A DNA stretch of 64,000 nt from Hyphomicrobiales bacterium (GTDB lineage: Bacteria > Pseudomonadota > Alphaproteobacteria > Rhizobiales > Beijerinckiaceae): the NCBI GenBank assembly GCA_900466745.1, contig UBNE01000025.1:1-64000 (forward strand), written 5' to 3'. Shown piece by piece: positions 57,722 to 64,000 of the stretch. The stretch's first letter is position 1. Every line of letters starts with the position of its first letter. Position numbers and translations under genes: made by a program. Below the pieces are notes generated by a model. That model was not told the DNA's origin, did not search any database, and was given only the letters and a program-made list of their open reading frames with translations.

Positions 57722-59590
57722 TCACGCCTTCCCGATCCGCTTGGCCTTCTCGGCGTCGTACCACCAGATGCCCGGCGCGCCGGAGCCGTATTTCGGCTTG
57801 GTCTGCGGCCGGTCGAACATGTCCCAATAGGCCAGCCATTCCTCGTCGTTCCACCACATCGGGATCCAGTAGCGGCCGGCGCGCAGCAGGCGGTCGAGGC
57901 ATTTCGCGGCGGTGATCGCCTCGGCGTAGCTGTGCGCCTGGCCGATCCTGTCGATCATCGCGTCGACCGCCGGGTCGCTGATGCCGTTCTGGTTGCGCGA
58001 GCCGCGCGTCCTGGCGGCTTCAGAGCCATAGACGACGCGCAGCGTGTCGCTCGGGATGGCGCTGCCGCCGAGGGCGCGGGTGATGATGTCGAAATCGAAC
58101 TCGTCGAGGCGGCGCTGATACTGCGCCGGATCGACGAAGCGCGAGGTGGCGTTGATGCCGAGCCGCTTCAGATTGGCCTGGAAGGGCTGGGTATGCGGCT
58201 GGAGTGCCGGGTTGGAATCGAGGAACTCGATCTCGAAGGGCTGGCCGTTCGGCAGCTTCAGCACATTGCCCTCGCGCTTGCAGCCGGCGGCGCGCAGCAT
58301 CTCGTCGGCCTTGCGCAGCAAGGCGCGGTCGCTGCCGGAGCCGTCCGAGACCGGCGGCAGCCAGGGCTCGCCGAAGACCTCGTCCGGCACCTTGCCGCGC
58401 CAGGGCTCGAGCAGGGCGAGCTCCTCCGGCGAGGGCTTGCCGACGGCCTTGGAATCCGAGTTCTCGAAATAGGAGGTCAGCCGCTCGTAGAAGCCGAACA
58501 TGATGGTCTTGCGCGTCCATTCGAAGTCGAAGGCGAGTCCCAGCGCCTCGCGGATGCGCGGATCGGCGAATTTCTCGCGCCGCAGATTGTAGATCCAGCC
58601 CTGCGAGGCGACCGGGGCCGTCCGCGGCAGCGTGACCTTCTGGACCTTGCCCTCCTTGATGGCGGGGAAGTCGTAGCCGGTCGCCCAGATGCGCGAGGTG
58701 AACTCCTCCTGGAAGGTGACGACGCCGCTCTTGAAGCCCTCGAAGGCCACCTGCCGGTCGCGGAAATACTCCCAGCGCACCCGGTCGAAATTATTGGTGC
58801 CGACATTCACCGGCAGGTCCTTGCCCCAATAGTCGGGGACGCGCTCGAACTCGATGAAGCGGCCCTGCTCGAAACGCCCGACCTTGTAGGCGCCGGAGCC
58901 GAGCGGCGCTTCCAGCGTCGAGGCGGTGAAGTCCCGCGTCGACCAGTAGGCCTCCGAGAACACGGGAAGGCTCGCCACGACCAGATGCAGGTCGCGCCCG
59001 CGCTTCGGCGAGAGCTGCACCACGGCGATGTCGTCGCCCTCGGCGGTGGCCGAGACCATCTCGTTGAGGGTCAGCCGGTAGGAGGGGTGGCCCTTCTCCT
59101 TGAGGATGTTGAGCGAGAAGGCGACGTCCCGGGCGGTGACGCGCGAGCCGTCATGGAACTTCGCCTCCGGCCTCATCCGGAAGCGATAGGTCAGCTTGTC
59201 GGGCGAGACCGCGACGCTTTTCGCCAGGAGCCCGTAGAGCGAGCCCGGCTCGTCGCCGGAGCCTGCCATCAAGCTGTCGAAGCAGGCATCCATGCCGGCC
59301 GCGCCGTCGCCCTGCAGCACCCAGATGTTGAGGGTGTTGAAGGTGTCGAAGCTCTGGTTGCCGCTGGCGCTCTTGATCTGCACCGTCAGGGTGCCGCCCT
59401 TGGGAGCATCCGGGTTCACATAGGGGAAATGCGGGAAGTCCGGCGGCAGGGCGAGGTCGCCGAAGGTCGAGAGTCCGTGCGATTCGGCTTCCTGCGCGCG
59501 CGCTGCCCCGGACGATGCCGGCAGGGCGGCCGCGGCCGCCATGACGCCTCCGGCTTCCAGCAGCCTGCGGCGTGTGATGCGCATCGCCAT
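57722..59590 (-). CDS. yejA: Peptide ABC transporter substrate-binding protein (YejA-like), Tat-exported
   Basis: About 622 residues. The N-terminus MAMRITRRRLLEAGGVMAAA is a twin-arginine signal (R-R-R-L-L) ending AxA (ARA-Q). SBP_bac_5 family blocks follow: LTYRFRMRPEAKFHDGSRVT, GSGAYKV, FDFEWTRKTIMFGFYERLTS, and NQNGISDPAVDAMID. It captures oligopeptides in the periplasm and delivers them to YejBEF. The start at 59590 follows GAAGGAGACG; a longer open frame upstream reaches back to 60022 but is not coding. It is the first gene of the operon. Confidence 0.93.
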   Translation of the reverse strand: MAMRITRRRLLEAGGVMAAAAALPASSGAARAQEAESHGLSTFGDLALPPDFPHFPYVNPDAPKGGTLTVQIKSASGNQSFDTFNTLNIWVLQGDGAAGMDACFDSLMAGSGDEPGSLYGLLAKSVAVSPDKLTYRFRMRPEAKFHDGSRVTARDVAFSLNILKEKGHPSYRLTLNEMVSATAEGDDIAVVQLSPKRGRDLHLVVASLPVFSEAYWSTRDFTASTLEAPLGSGAYKVGRFEQGRFIEFERVPDYWGKDLPVNVGTNNFDRVRWEYFRDRQVAFEGFKSGVVTFQEEFTSRIWATGYDFPAIKEGKVQKVTLPRTAPVASQGWIYNLRREKFADPRIREALGLAFDFEWTRKTIMFGFYERLTSYFENSDSKAVGKPSPEELALLEPWRGKVPDEVFGEPWLPPVSDGSGSDRALLRKADEMLRAAGCKREGNVLKLPNGQPFEIEFLDSNPALQPHTQPFQANLKRLGINATSRFVDPAQYQRRLDEFDFDIITRALGGSAIPSDTLRVVYGSEAARTRGSRNQNGISDPAVDAMIDRIGQAHSYAEAITAAKCLDRLLRAGRYWIPMWWNDEEWLAYWDMFDRPQTKPKYGSGAPGIWWYDAEKAKRIGKA

Positions 59591-59704
59591 CGTCTCGCGT
59601 CTCCTTCTCCGATTCGCCGTCTTCTTGTCGCGCGTGGACGCTGCAACGGCAATGCCGACGATCAGGCCTGCATTCTCGTCATGGTGAAGGCGGGAACGAG
59701 GCGC
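59591..59704. other. Leader of the yejA operon
   Basis: Non-coding stretch between the yejA start and the tandem repeat; GAAGGAGACG just before yejA is the ribosome site. No clear promoter hexamers. Confidence 0.4.
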
Positions 59705-59760
59705 GGCAAGAAAAAGCCGGCAAGAAAAAGCCGGCAAGAAAAAGCCGGCAAGAAAAAGCC
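59705..59760. repeat. Tandem repeat, four exact copies of 14 bp
   Basis: GGCAAGAAAAAGCC repeated four times head to tail (59705-59718, 59719-59732, 59733-59746, 59747-59760). The unit has a short GGC/GCC dyad around a purine run. 14 is not a multiple of three, so it is not a coding repeat. It is in the upstream region of the yejA operon and could vary in copy number. Confidence 0.92.
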
Positions 59761-59906
59761 GGGCGGCGGCCGAGCAGGGACGGAGGCGTTCCCGGCCGAA
59801 AGGCCGGGTAAAGAGGTCCTCGCATGCGAAGATCGCCGCGCGTCCGGCGGGACGGCGGCGATCCGGGATCGGTGCTGGGGAAGCGCGGCGCGCGCAGGCA
59901 AGCCGG

Positions 59907-60449
59907 TCAGGGCTTTGGCAGCGGCTTCGGTGAATCCGACAGGGTGTTGAGATAGGCGACGACGTCGGCGCGGGTCTGGGGGTTGCTGATGCCGGCGAAG
60001 GACATCGCGGTGCCCGGGACATAGGCCTTCGGGTTCTTCAGGAAGTGGTCGAGGCCGTCGGCGTCCCAGGTCTTGTCGTTGCGGCCCTTCATCGCGGCCG
60101 AGTAGCCGAAGCCGTCGACGGTGCCTTCGTTGCGGCCATAGACGTCGAAGAGATGCGGGCCGACCTTGTTGGGGCCGCCCTTCTCGAAGCTGTGGCAGGC
60201 CTTGCAGGCGGCGGTCGCCTTCTCGCCCTTGGCGACGTCGGCCTTGGCGAGGCGCTCGACGATCGGGGGGTCTTCCGCCGGAGCGGGCGCGGCGCCGCCG
60301 GCGGAGGTCGGCTCGGCGCTCGGCAGGTCGTAACCGGGAACGGCCGGCTTGTGCGGCGCGAAGGCGATGCCGGCCACCATCTGGAGGCCCATCACCACGA
60401 GGAGCGTGGAGAGTACCGCACCGGCGATCTTGTTGGCTTCGATATTCAT
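59907..60449 (-). CDS. Membrane-anchored cytochrome c (CycM-like)
   Basis: 180 residues. N-terminal membrane helix ([20 protein letters not shown]), a Pro/Ala-rich linker (about 35-65), then a class I cytochrome c domain with haem site [21 protein letters not shown], and the axial Met in [10 protein letters not shown]. It likely passes electrons from the cytochrome bc1 complex to a terminal oxidase at the inner membrane. The ATG at 60449 is the only one that fits the anchor; the longer frame upstream overlaps the divergent kdsB gene and is not coding. Confidence 0.92.
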   Translation of the reverse strand: MNIEANKIAGAVLSTLLVVMGLQMVAGIAFAPHKPAVPGYDLPSAEPTSAGGAAPAPAEDPPIVERLAKADVAKGEKATAACKACHSFEKGGPNKVGPHLFDVYGRNEGTVDGFGYSAAMKGRNDKTWDADGLDHFLKNPKAYVPGTAMSFAGISNPQTRADVVAYLNTLSDSPKPLPKP

Positions 60450-60653
60450 CGTATCCGAACCCTGGAGCCTTCCGCGGCCAGGGCGCGGGAGACGGAGATA
60501 GCGGTTGGCCGGAGTCTTGAACGGCTCCAGCCTCGGATGCTGCTTAACCGCTTTGCGCGCTTGATTGCAACTCGTATAAGCGCGCTTCGTTTCGAGAACT
60601 TTTCGCCGTCGCCGCCGCTCCGGTGCGGCGTCCCACCGGGCCTGCCGCCGATC

Positions 60654-61397
60654 ATGCCGAATCCCCTGATTCTCATCCCCGCCCGCATGCAGGCCTCGCG
60701 CCTGCCGGGCAAGCCGCTCGCCGACATCCATGGCGAGCCGATGATCGTCCATGTCTGGCGCCGCGCCATGGAGACGGGGCTGGGACCCGTCGTCGTCGCG
60801 ACGGATTCGCCCGAGATCGTCGCGGCTGTGGAAAAGGCCGGCGGCCGCGCCGCGCTCACCCGCCCCGATCATCCGTCCGGCTCGGACCGCATCAAGGAAG
60901 CGGCGGACCTCGTCGACCCGCAGGGCCGCCACGACGTCATCGTCAACGTCCAGGGCGACCTGCCGACCATCGACCCGCGGGTCATCGTCGCCTCGGTGGC
61001 GCCGCTCGCCGACCCGGCGGTGGACATCGTCACCCTCGCCGCCGTGATCACGCGCGAGGAGGAGAAGACGGAGGCGAGCGTGGTCAAGGCGATCGGCAGC
61101 GAGATCGGCCCCGGCCGGATGCGGGCGCTCTACTTCACCCGCGCGACCGCCCCGAGCGGGGAGGGGCCGCTCTACCACCATATCGGCCTCTACACCTATC
61201 GCCGCGGGGCGCTCGACCGCTTCGTCGCGCTGCCGCAATCGCCGCTGGAGCGGCGCGAGCGTCTGGAGCAGTTGCGCGCCGTCGAGGACGGCATGCGCAT
61301 CGACATCATCGTCGTCGACGACGTGCCGCTCGGCGTCGACACGCCCCATGATCTCGATCGCGCCCGCGCGATCCTGAAGTCCCGTGCAGGAGTGTGA
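60654..61397 (+). CDS. kdsB: 3-deoxy-manno-octulosonate cytidylyltransferase
   Basis: 247 residues. The nucleotide-binding start [30 protein letters not shown], the [15 protein letters not shown] motif, [12 protein letters not shown] and [20 protein letters not shown] are typical of KdsB. It makes CMP-Kdo from CTP and Kdo for lipopolysaccharide core synthesis. The ATG at 60654 is correct, as the Rossmann-type strand begins within five residues. It ends within four bases of the next gene's possible GTG start. Confidence 0.95.
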   Translation: MPNPLILIPARMQASRLPGKPLADIHGEPMIVHVWRRAMETGLGPVVVATDSPEIVAAVEKAGGRAALTRPDHPSGSDRIKEAADLVDPQGRHDVIVNVQGDLPTIDPRVIVASVAPLADPAVDIVTLAAVITREEEKTEASVVKAIGSEIGPGRMRALYFTRATAPSGEGPLYHHIGLYTYRRGALDRFVALPQSPLERRERLEQLRAVEDGMRIDIIVVDDVPLGVDTPHDLDRARAILKSRAGV

Positions 61398-61405
61398 AGC
61401 GTCCC

Positions 61406-62260
61406 ATGTCCTTCGTCGTGTCCTACCAGGGTGAGCCCGGAGCCTTCTCCTCGCAGGCCGCCCTCCAGGCCTTTCCGGACTGCGAGCTCCTGCCCTGCGC
61501 CACCTTCGAGGACGCGCTCGCCGCGGTCAGCGACGGCAAGGCGCGCTACGGCATGATTCCGATCGACAACTCGATCGCCGGCCGCGTCGCCGACATCCAC
61601 CATCTGCTGCCGCGCTCGGGGCTGCAGATCGTCGGCGAGCATTTCCTGCCGATCCGCTTCCATCTGATGGGCGTTCCGGGCGCGACGCTGGGGACCGTCA
61701 AGACGGTGCAGAGCCACATCCATGCGCTCGGCCAGTGCCGCAAGATCATCCGCAAGCTCGGCCTCAAGGCCGAGGTCGCCGCCGACACCGCCGGCTCCGC
61801 CCGGCAGGTCGCCGAGGCGGGCGATCCGACCCGCGCCGCCATCGCCCCGCGGATCGCCGCCGAGGTCTACGGCCTCGACATCCTGATGGAGGACATCGAG
61901 GACGAGAAGCACAACACCACCCGCTTCGTCGTGCTCTCGAAATATCCCGAATATGCCCGCCAGGGCTCCGGCAAGACGGTGACGACGCTGATGTTCCGCG
62001 TCCGCAACATCCCGGCCGCGCTCTACAAGGCGATGGGCGGCTTCGCCACCAACGGCATCAACATGACGAAGCTCGAAAGCTACATGGTCGACGGGCTGTT
62101 CTCCGCGACCATGTTCTACGCCGATGTCGAGGGGCATCCGGACGATCCGGCGCTCAGGCGCGCGCTCGACGAGCTCGCCTATTTCTCCAAGGAGATGAAG
62201 ATCATGGGCGTCTACCCCGCCAGTGATTTCCGCTCCACCATCGAGGAGCCGGCGGAGTAG
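61406..62260 (+). CDS. pheA: Prephenate dehydratase
   Basis: 284 residues. The periplasmic-binding-protein-like catalytic domain starts SFVVSYQGEPGAFSSQAALQ, includes IPIDNSIAGRVADIHHLL and the catalytic TTR motif in KHNTTRFVVLSKYP; a C-terminal ACT domain (TLMFRVRNIPAALYKAMGGF, then NMTKLESYM) gives phenylalanine feedback. It converts prephenate to phenylpyruvate. ATG 61406 is preferred; a GTG at 61394 overlapping the kdsB stop (GTGA) would add four residues and indicate translational coupling. Confidence 0.94.
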   Translation: MSFVVSYQGEPGAFSSQAALQAFPDCELLPCATFEDALAAVSDGKARYGMIPIDNSIAGRVADIHHLLPRSGLQIVGEHFLPIRFHLMGVPGATLGTVKTVQSHIHALGQCRKIIRKLGLKAEVAADTAGSARQVAEAGDPTRAAIAPRIAAEVYGLDILMEDIEDEKHNTTRFVVLSKYPEYARQGSGKTVTTLMFRVRNIPAALYKAMGGFATNGINMTKLESYMVDGLFSATMFYADVEGHPDDPALRRALDELAYFSKEMKIMGVYPASDFRSTIEEPAE

Positions 62261-62284
62261 CCGCGCAGGACTGGGAACCGCGCC

Positions 62285-62429
62285 GTCATTCCGGGGGCGG
62301 GCCTCGAGGCCCGAGCCCGGAATCCATGAACACGGCGGTTCCTCGGAAATATCGATCCGGGGAGCTTCATCGTCCCATATCGTGTTCATGGGTTCCGGGC
62401 TCTTCGCTGACGCGAAGCCCCGGAATGAC
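62285..62429. repeat. Long inverted intergenic repeat (copy 2)
   Basis: Same outer arms (GTCATTCCGGGG / CCCCGGAATGAC) and inner arms (CCCGGAATCCATGAACAC / GTGTTCATGGGTTCCGGG) as the copy at 57558-57704, with a different centre. It lies between convergent pheA and the DUF6295 gene, where it can act as a bidirectional transcript end. Confidence 0.85.
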
Positions 62430-62450
62430 GGCGTGTTTCTCTGATCGTCT

Positions 62451-62756
62451 TCAGGCCGCCTCGACCAGGCGCGCCGGCGCGCCCTTGCCGCGCACCTCGG
62501 CTTCCTCGAATTCCGCTTCCGCGATCGCCCGGCCGAGCGCCTCGTGCAGCGCCTTGGCGGTTTCCAGGGTCAATTCGACGCCGGCCCGCGCCCCGGCATC
62601 GAGCCGGGCGTTGACGAAGTCCAGCGTGATGGCGTCCGCCAGCGGCGCGTGGCGGGCATGGTCGTAGGCGACGACGGCCTGCGTCAGCGGAAACCAGCCG
62701 TCGCCGCGCTTGGCCATGCCCTCGACGGGAACGATCTCGACGATCGATGTGCACAT
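62451..62756 (-). CDS. DUF6295 family protein
   Basis: 101 residues. MCTSIVEIVPVEGMAKRGDG, then WFPLTQAVVAYDHARHAPLA and TLDFVNARLDAGARAGVELT follow the DUF6295 pattern (conserved MCT start, VEG...K...GWFP and D-H). The Asp/His residues suggest metal binding, but no activity is known. 14 bases separate it from the dienelactone hydrolase gene, and the two are probably co-transcribed. Confidence 0.85.
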   Translation of the reverse strand: MCTSIVEIVPVEGMAKRGDGWFPLTQAVVAYDHARHAPLADAITLDFVNARLDAGARAGVELTLETAKALHEALGRAIAEAEFEEAEVRGKGAPARLVEAA

Positions 62757-62770
62757 GATGCGCCCTCCGG

Positions 62771-63517
62771 TTACGACAGGTGCTTGCCGAAGAAGGCGAG
62801 GAGCTTGCTCCAGCCATCCATGGCCTGCTCGGGACGATACATCGGCCGGTGCCAGTAGAAGAAGCCGTGGCCGGCGCCGTCATAGCGGTGGAATTCGTAG
62901 GCCTTGCCGTGCTGCTTCAGCTCGGCCTCGTGCTGGTTCACCTGTTCCGGGCTCGGCGCCCGATCCTCGTTGCCGAAGATGCCGATCAGCGGGCAGGAGA
63001 GGTCCCCCGTCAGGGTGTTCGGCGAGACCGGCGTCTTGGCGTTGAGATCCTCCGGCGGCATGATCACGCGCCCGCCCCAGAGCTCGGCGCAGGCGTCGAC
63101 GTCCTGCTTGCGGCAGGCGTAGAGGAAGGCGTGCCGCCCGCCCGAGCAGGAGCCGAACAGGGCGACCTTGCCGTTATGCTCCGGCTGGCTGCGCGCCCAT
63201 TTCACGGCAGCCTCGGTATCGCCGACGACCTGCGCGTCCGGCACGCCGCCCTCGGCCCGCACCCGGGCCGCGACGTCGTCCGGAGTGCCCGGGCCGGAGC
63301 GCTCGTAGAGATTGGCGCAGATCGCGATATAGCCGTGATGCGCGAAGCGCCGCGTCGTCTCGATATAGAACTCGCTCCAGCCGGGCAGGTGGTGGACCAG
63401 CACCACCGCGGGAAAGGGGCCGGGCCCCTCGGGCTTGGCGACATAGGCGGTGACGGGAAAGCCGCCGTCGCCGGCGATGGTCACATTGGCGCAGCTCATG
63501 CCTCGGTAGAAAGACAT
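62771..63517 (-). CDS. Dienelactone hydrolase family protein
   Basis: 248 residues. Alpha/beta-hydrolase with the nucleophile elbow GSCSGGRHAFL (Cys as in dienelactone hydrolase), FGNEDRAPSPEQ carrying the acid, and the His in DGAGHGFFYW. PEGPGPFPAVVLVHHLPGWS forms the oxyanion region. Natural substrate unknown; it could act on lactones or esters of aromatic degradation. GGAGG lies six bases before the ATG at 63517. The upstream extension of the open frame is antisense to other DNA and not coding. Confidence 0.9.
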   Translation of the reverse strand: MSFYRGMSCANVTIAGDGGFPVTAYVAKPEGPGPFPAVVLVHHLPGWSEFYIETTRRFAHHGYIAICANLYERSGPGTPDDVAARVRAEGGVPDAQVVGDTEAAVKWARSQPEHNGKVALFGSCSGGRHAFLYACRKQDVDACAELWGGRVIMPPEDLNAKTPVSPNTLTGDLSCPLIGIFGNEDRAPSPEQVNQHEAELKQHGKAYEFHRYDGAGHGFFYWHRPMYRPEQAMDGWSKLLAFFGKHLS

Positions 63518-63593
63518 CGCGGTCCTCCAGCAGTGTCCGGCCGGCGCAGGGAGCGCCGGCTTCAGGCCGTCTGCGCGATGAAGCGGGACGGCT

Positions 63594-64000
63594 TCAGATC
63601 CGCTCGCCCTCCAGCGCCCAGGCGCGGACCAGCGTGTTGGCGATGGCGATGTGCTGCGGGCAGGCGAGGCCATCGGGATGCCGGCCGTCGAGCATCTGCA
63701 GCACCTCATCGCGCGGGAACCAGCGGCCGGCCTCGAGCTCGGTCATGTCGAGCGTGATCTCGTCGCCCAGCGCCTCGGCGATGCAGCCGACCATGATCGA
63801 GGAGGGGAAGGGCCAGGGCTGCGAGGCGACGTAGCGGACCGTGCCGACCCTGAGGCCGGCTTCCTCCCAGCTCTCGCGGCGCACCGCGTCCTCCAGCGTC
63901 TCGCCCGGCTCGACGAAGCCCGCGATGCAGGAATACATGCCCGGCGCGAAGCGGGCCTGGCGTGCGAGCAGGCAGCTTTCGCCGCGCGTCACCAGCATGA
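63594..64000 (-). CDS. nudC: NAD(+) diphosphatase NudC, C-terminal part (cut by the window edge)
   Basis: The Nudix box is complete: GFVEPGETLEDAVRRESWEE, then AGL (G-x5-E-x7-REUxEExGU), preceded by RQARFAPGMYSCIA and followed by the NudC-specific SQPWPFPSSIMVG. The enzyme splits NAD(H) into NMN(H) and AMP and can remove NAD caps from RNA. The N-terminal domains and the zinc ribbon lie beyond position 64000. The stop is at 63594. Confidence 0.92.
   Translation of the reverse strand, partial: MLVTRGESCLLARQARFAPGMYSCIAGFVEPGETLEDAVRRESWEEAGLRVGTVRYVASQPWPFPSSIMVGCIAEALGDEITLDMTELEAGRWFPRDEVLQMLDGRHPDGLACPQHIAIANTLVRAWALEGERI

Noticed and set aside
59705-59760. A CRISPR-like array
   Set aside because: The copies are 14 bp and directly adjacent with no spacers, and no cas gene is present.
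59907-61349. A 480-residue frame ending in cytochrome c
   Set aside because: The upstream two-thirds is antisense to kdsB; the cytochrome has a proper ATG and membrane anchor at 60449.

Overview
The window is high-GC DNA from an alphaproteobacterium of the order Hyphomicrobiales (Rhizobiales), most likely Bosea or a close relative. This placement rests on the Porin_2-type porin and Omp25/RopB-like barrel whose mature ends start with ADLPSRK, the murA-DUF2948-hisD-UPF0262-LMW phosphatase gene order, the pdeM/Lhr-type helicase/MBL exonuclease/DNA ligase repair set, and the Tad-type envelope genes. The genus is inference; the order-level placement is firmer. The first 204 bases hold no gene I can name.

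Left host segment (205-11,053): an HI0933-type flavoprotein, tRNA-Gly(CCC), a decayed patch (truncated and frameshifted peptide-binding protein, intact GNAT acetyltransferase, 5'-truncated amine oxidase), then a surface/regulation cluster. That cluster is a large porin preceded by three GTGA-N6-TCAC palindromes, a small HTH protein, a Crp/Fnr-family regulator, a perfect TGTGA-N6-TCACA site leading into a possible small RNA with a strong terminator, a LuxR-type regulator, a frameshifted outer-membrane barrel and an SGNH-fold protein.

Mobile element (about 11,054-25,619): 14.5 kb integrated in tRNA-Thr(GGT), bounded by identical 53-bp direct repeats. Leftward genes include a phage non-structural protein, tyrosine integrase, excisionase-like HTH protein, small accessory genes, a prim-pol/DUF3987 replication protein, two orphan DNA methyltransferases, an HNH endonuclease and an SF2 helicase. 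Rightward genes include an S24-type repressor, small proteins and a sigma-like factor. There are no capsid, tail, portal or terminase genes, so it is a satellite-like or late-gene-deleted element. Its genes overlap by a few bases in phage style, near-palindromic operators recur in its control regions, and many of its proteins share a short xNDN motif not seen in the host proteins of this window.

Right host segment (25,645-64,000): the ligase-associated DNA damage response genes (pdeM, DEXH helicase, MBL exonuclease, ATP-dependent ligase), split by unrelated genes including a racemase homologue with both catalytic Cys changed to Ser; an orphan response regulator; pyrD; a chromosomal S24 regulator; a histidine kinase paired with a cysteine-less FAD oxidoreductase; a GGDEF-EAL protein next to an RpfF-like crotonase; murA-DUF2948-hisD-UPF0262-LMW phosphatase; TadG/TadE-like proteins; deoB; a complete yejABEF peptide transporter; a membrane cytochrome c; kdsB and prephenate dehydratase; DUF6295; a dienelactone hydrolase; and the 3' part of nudC running off the right edge. 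Two long inverted intergenic repeats and one 14-bp tandem repeat lie in this half.
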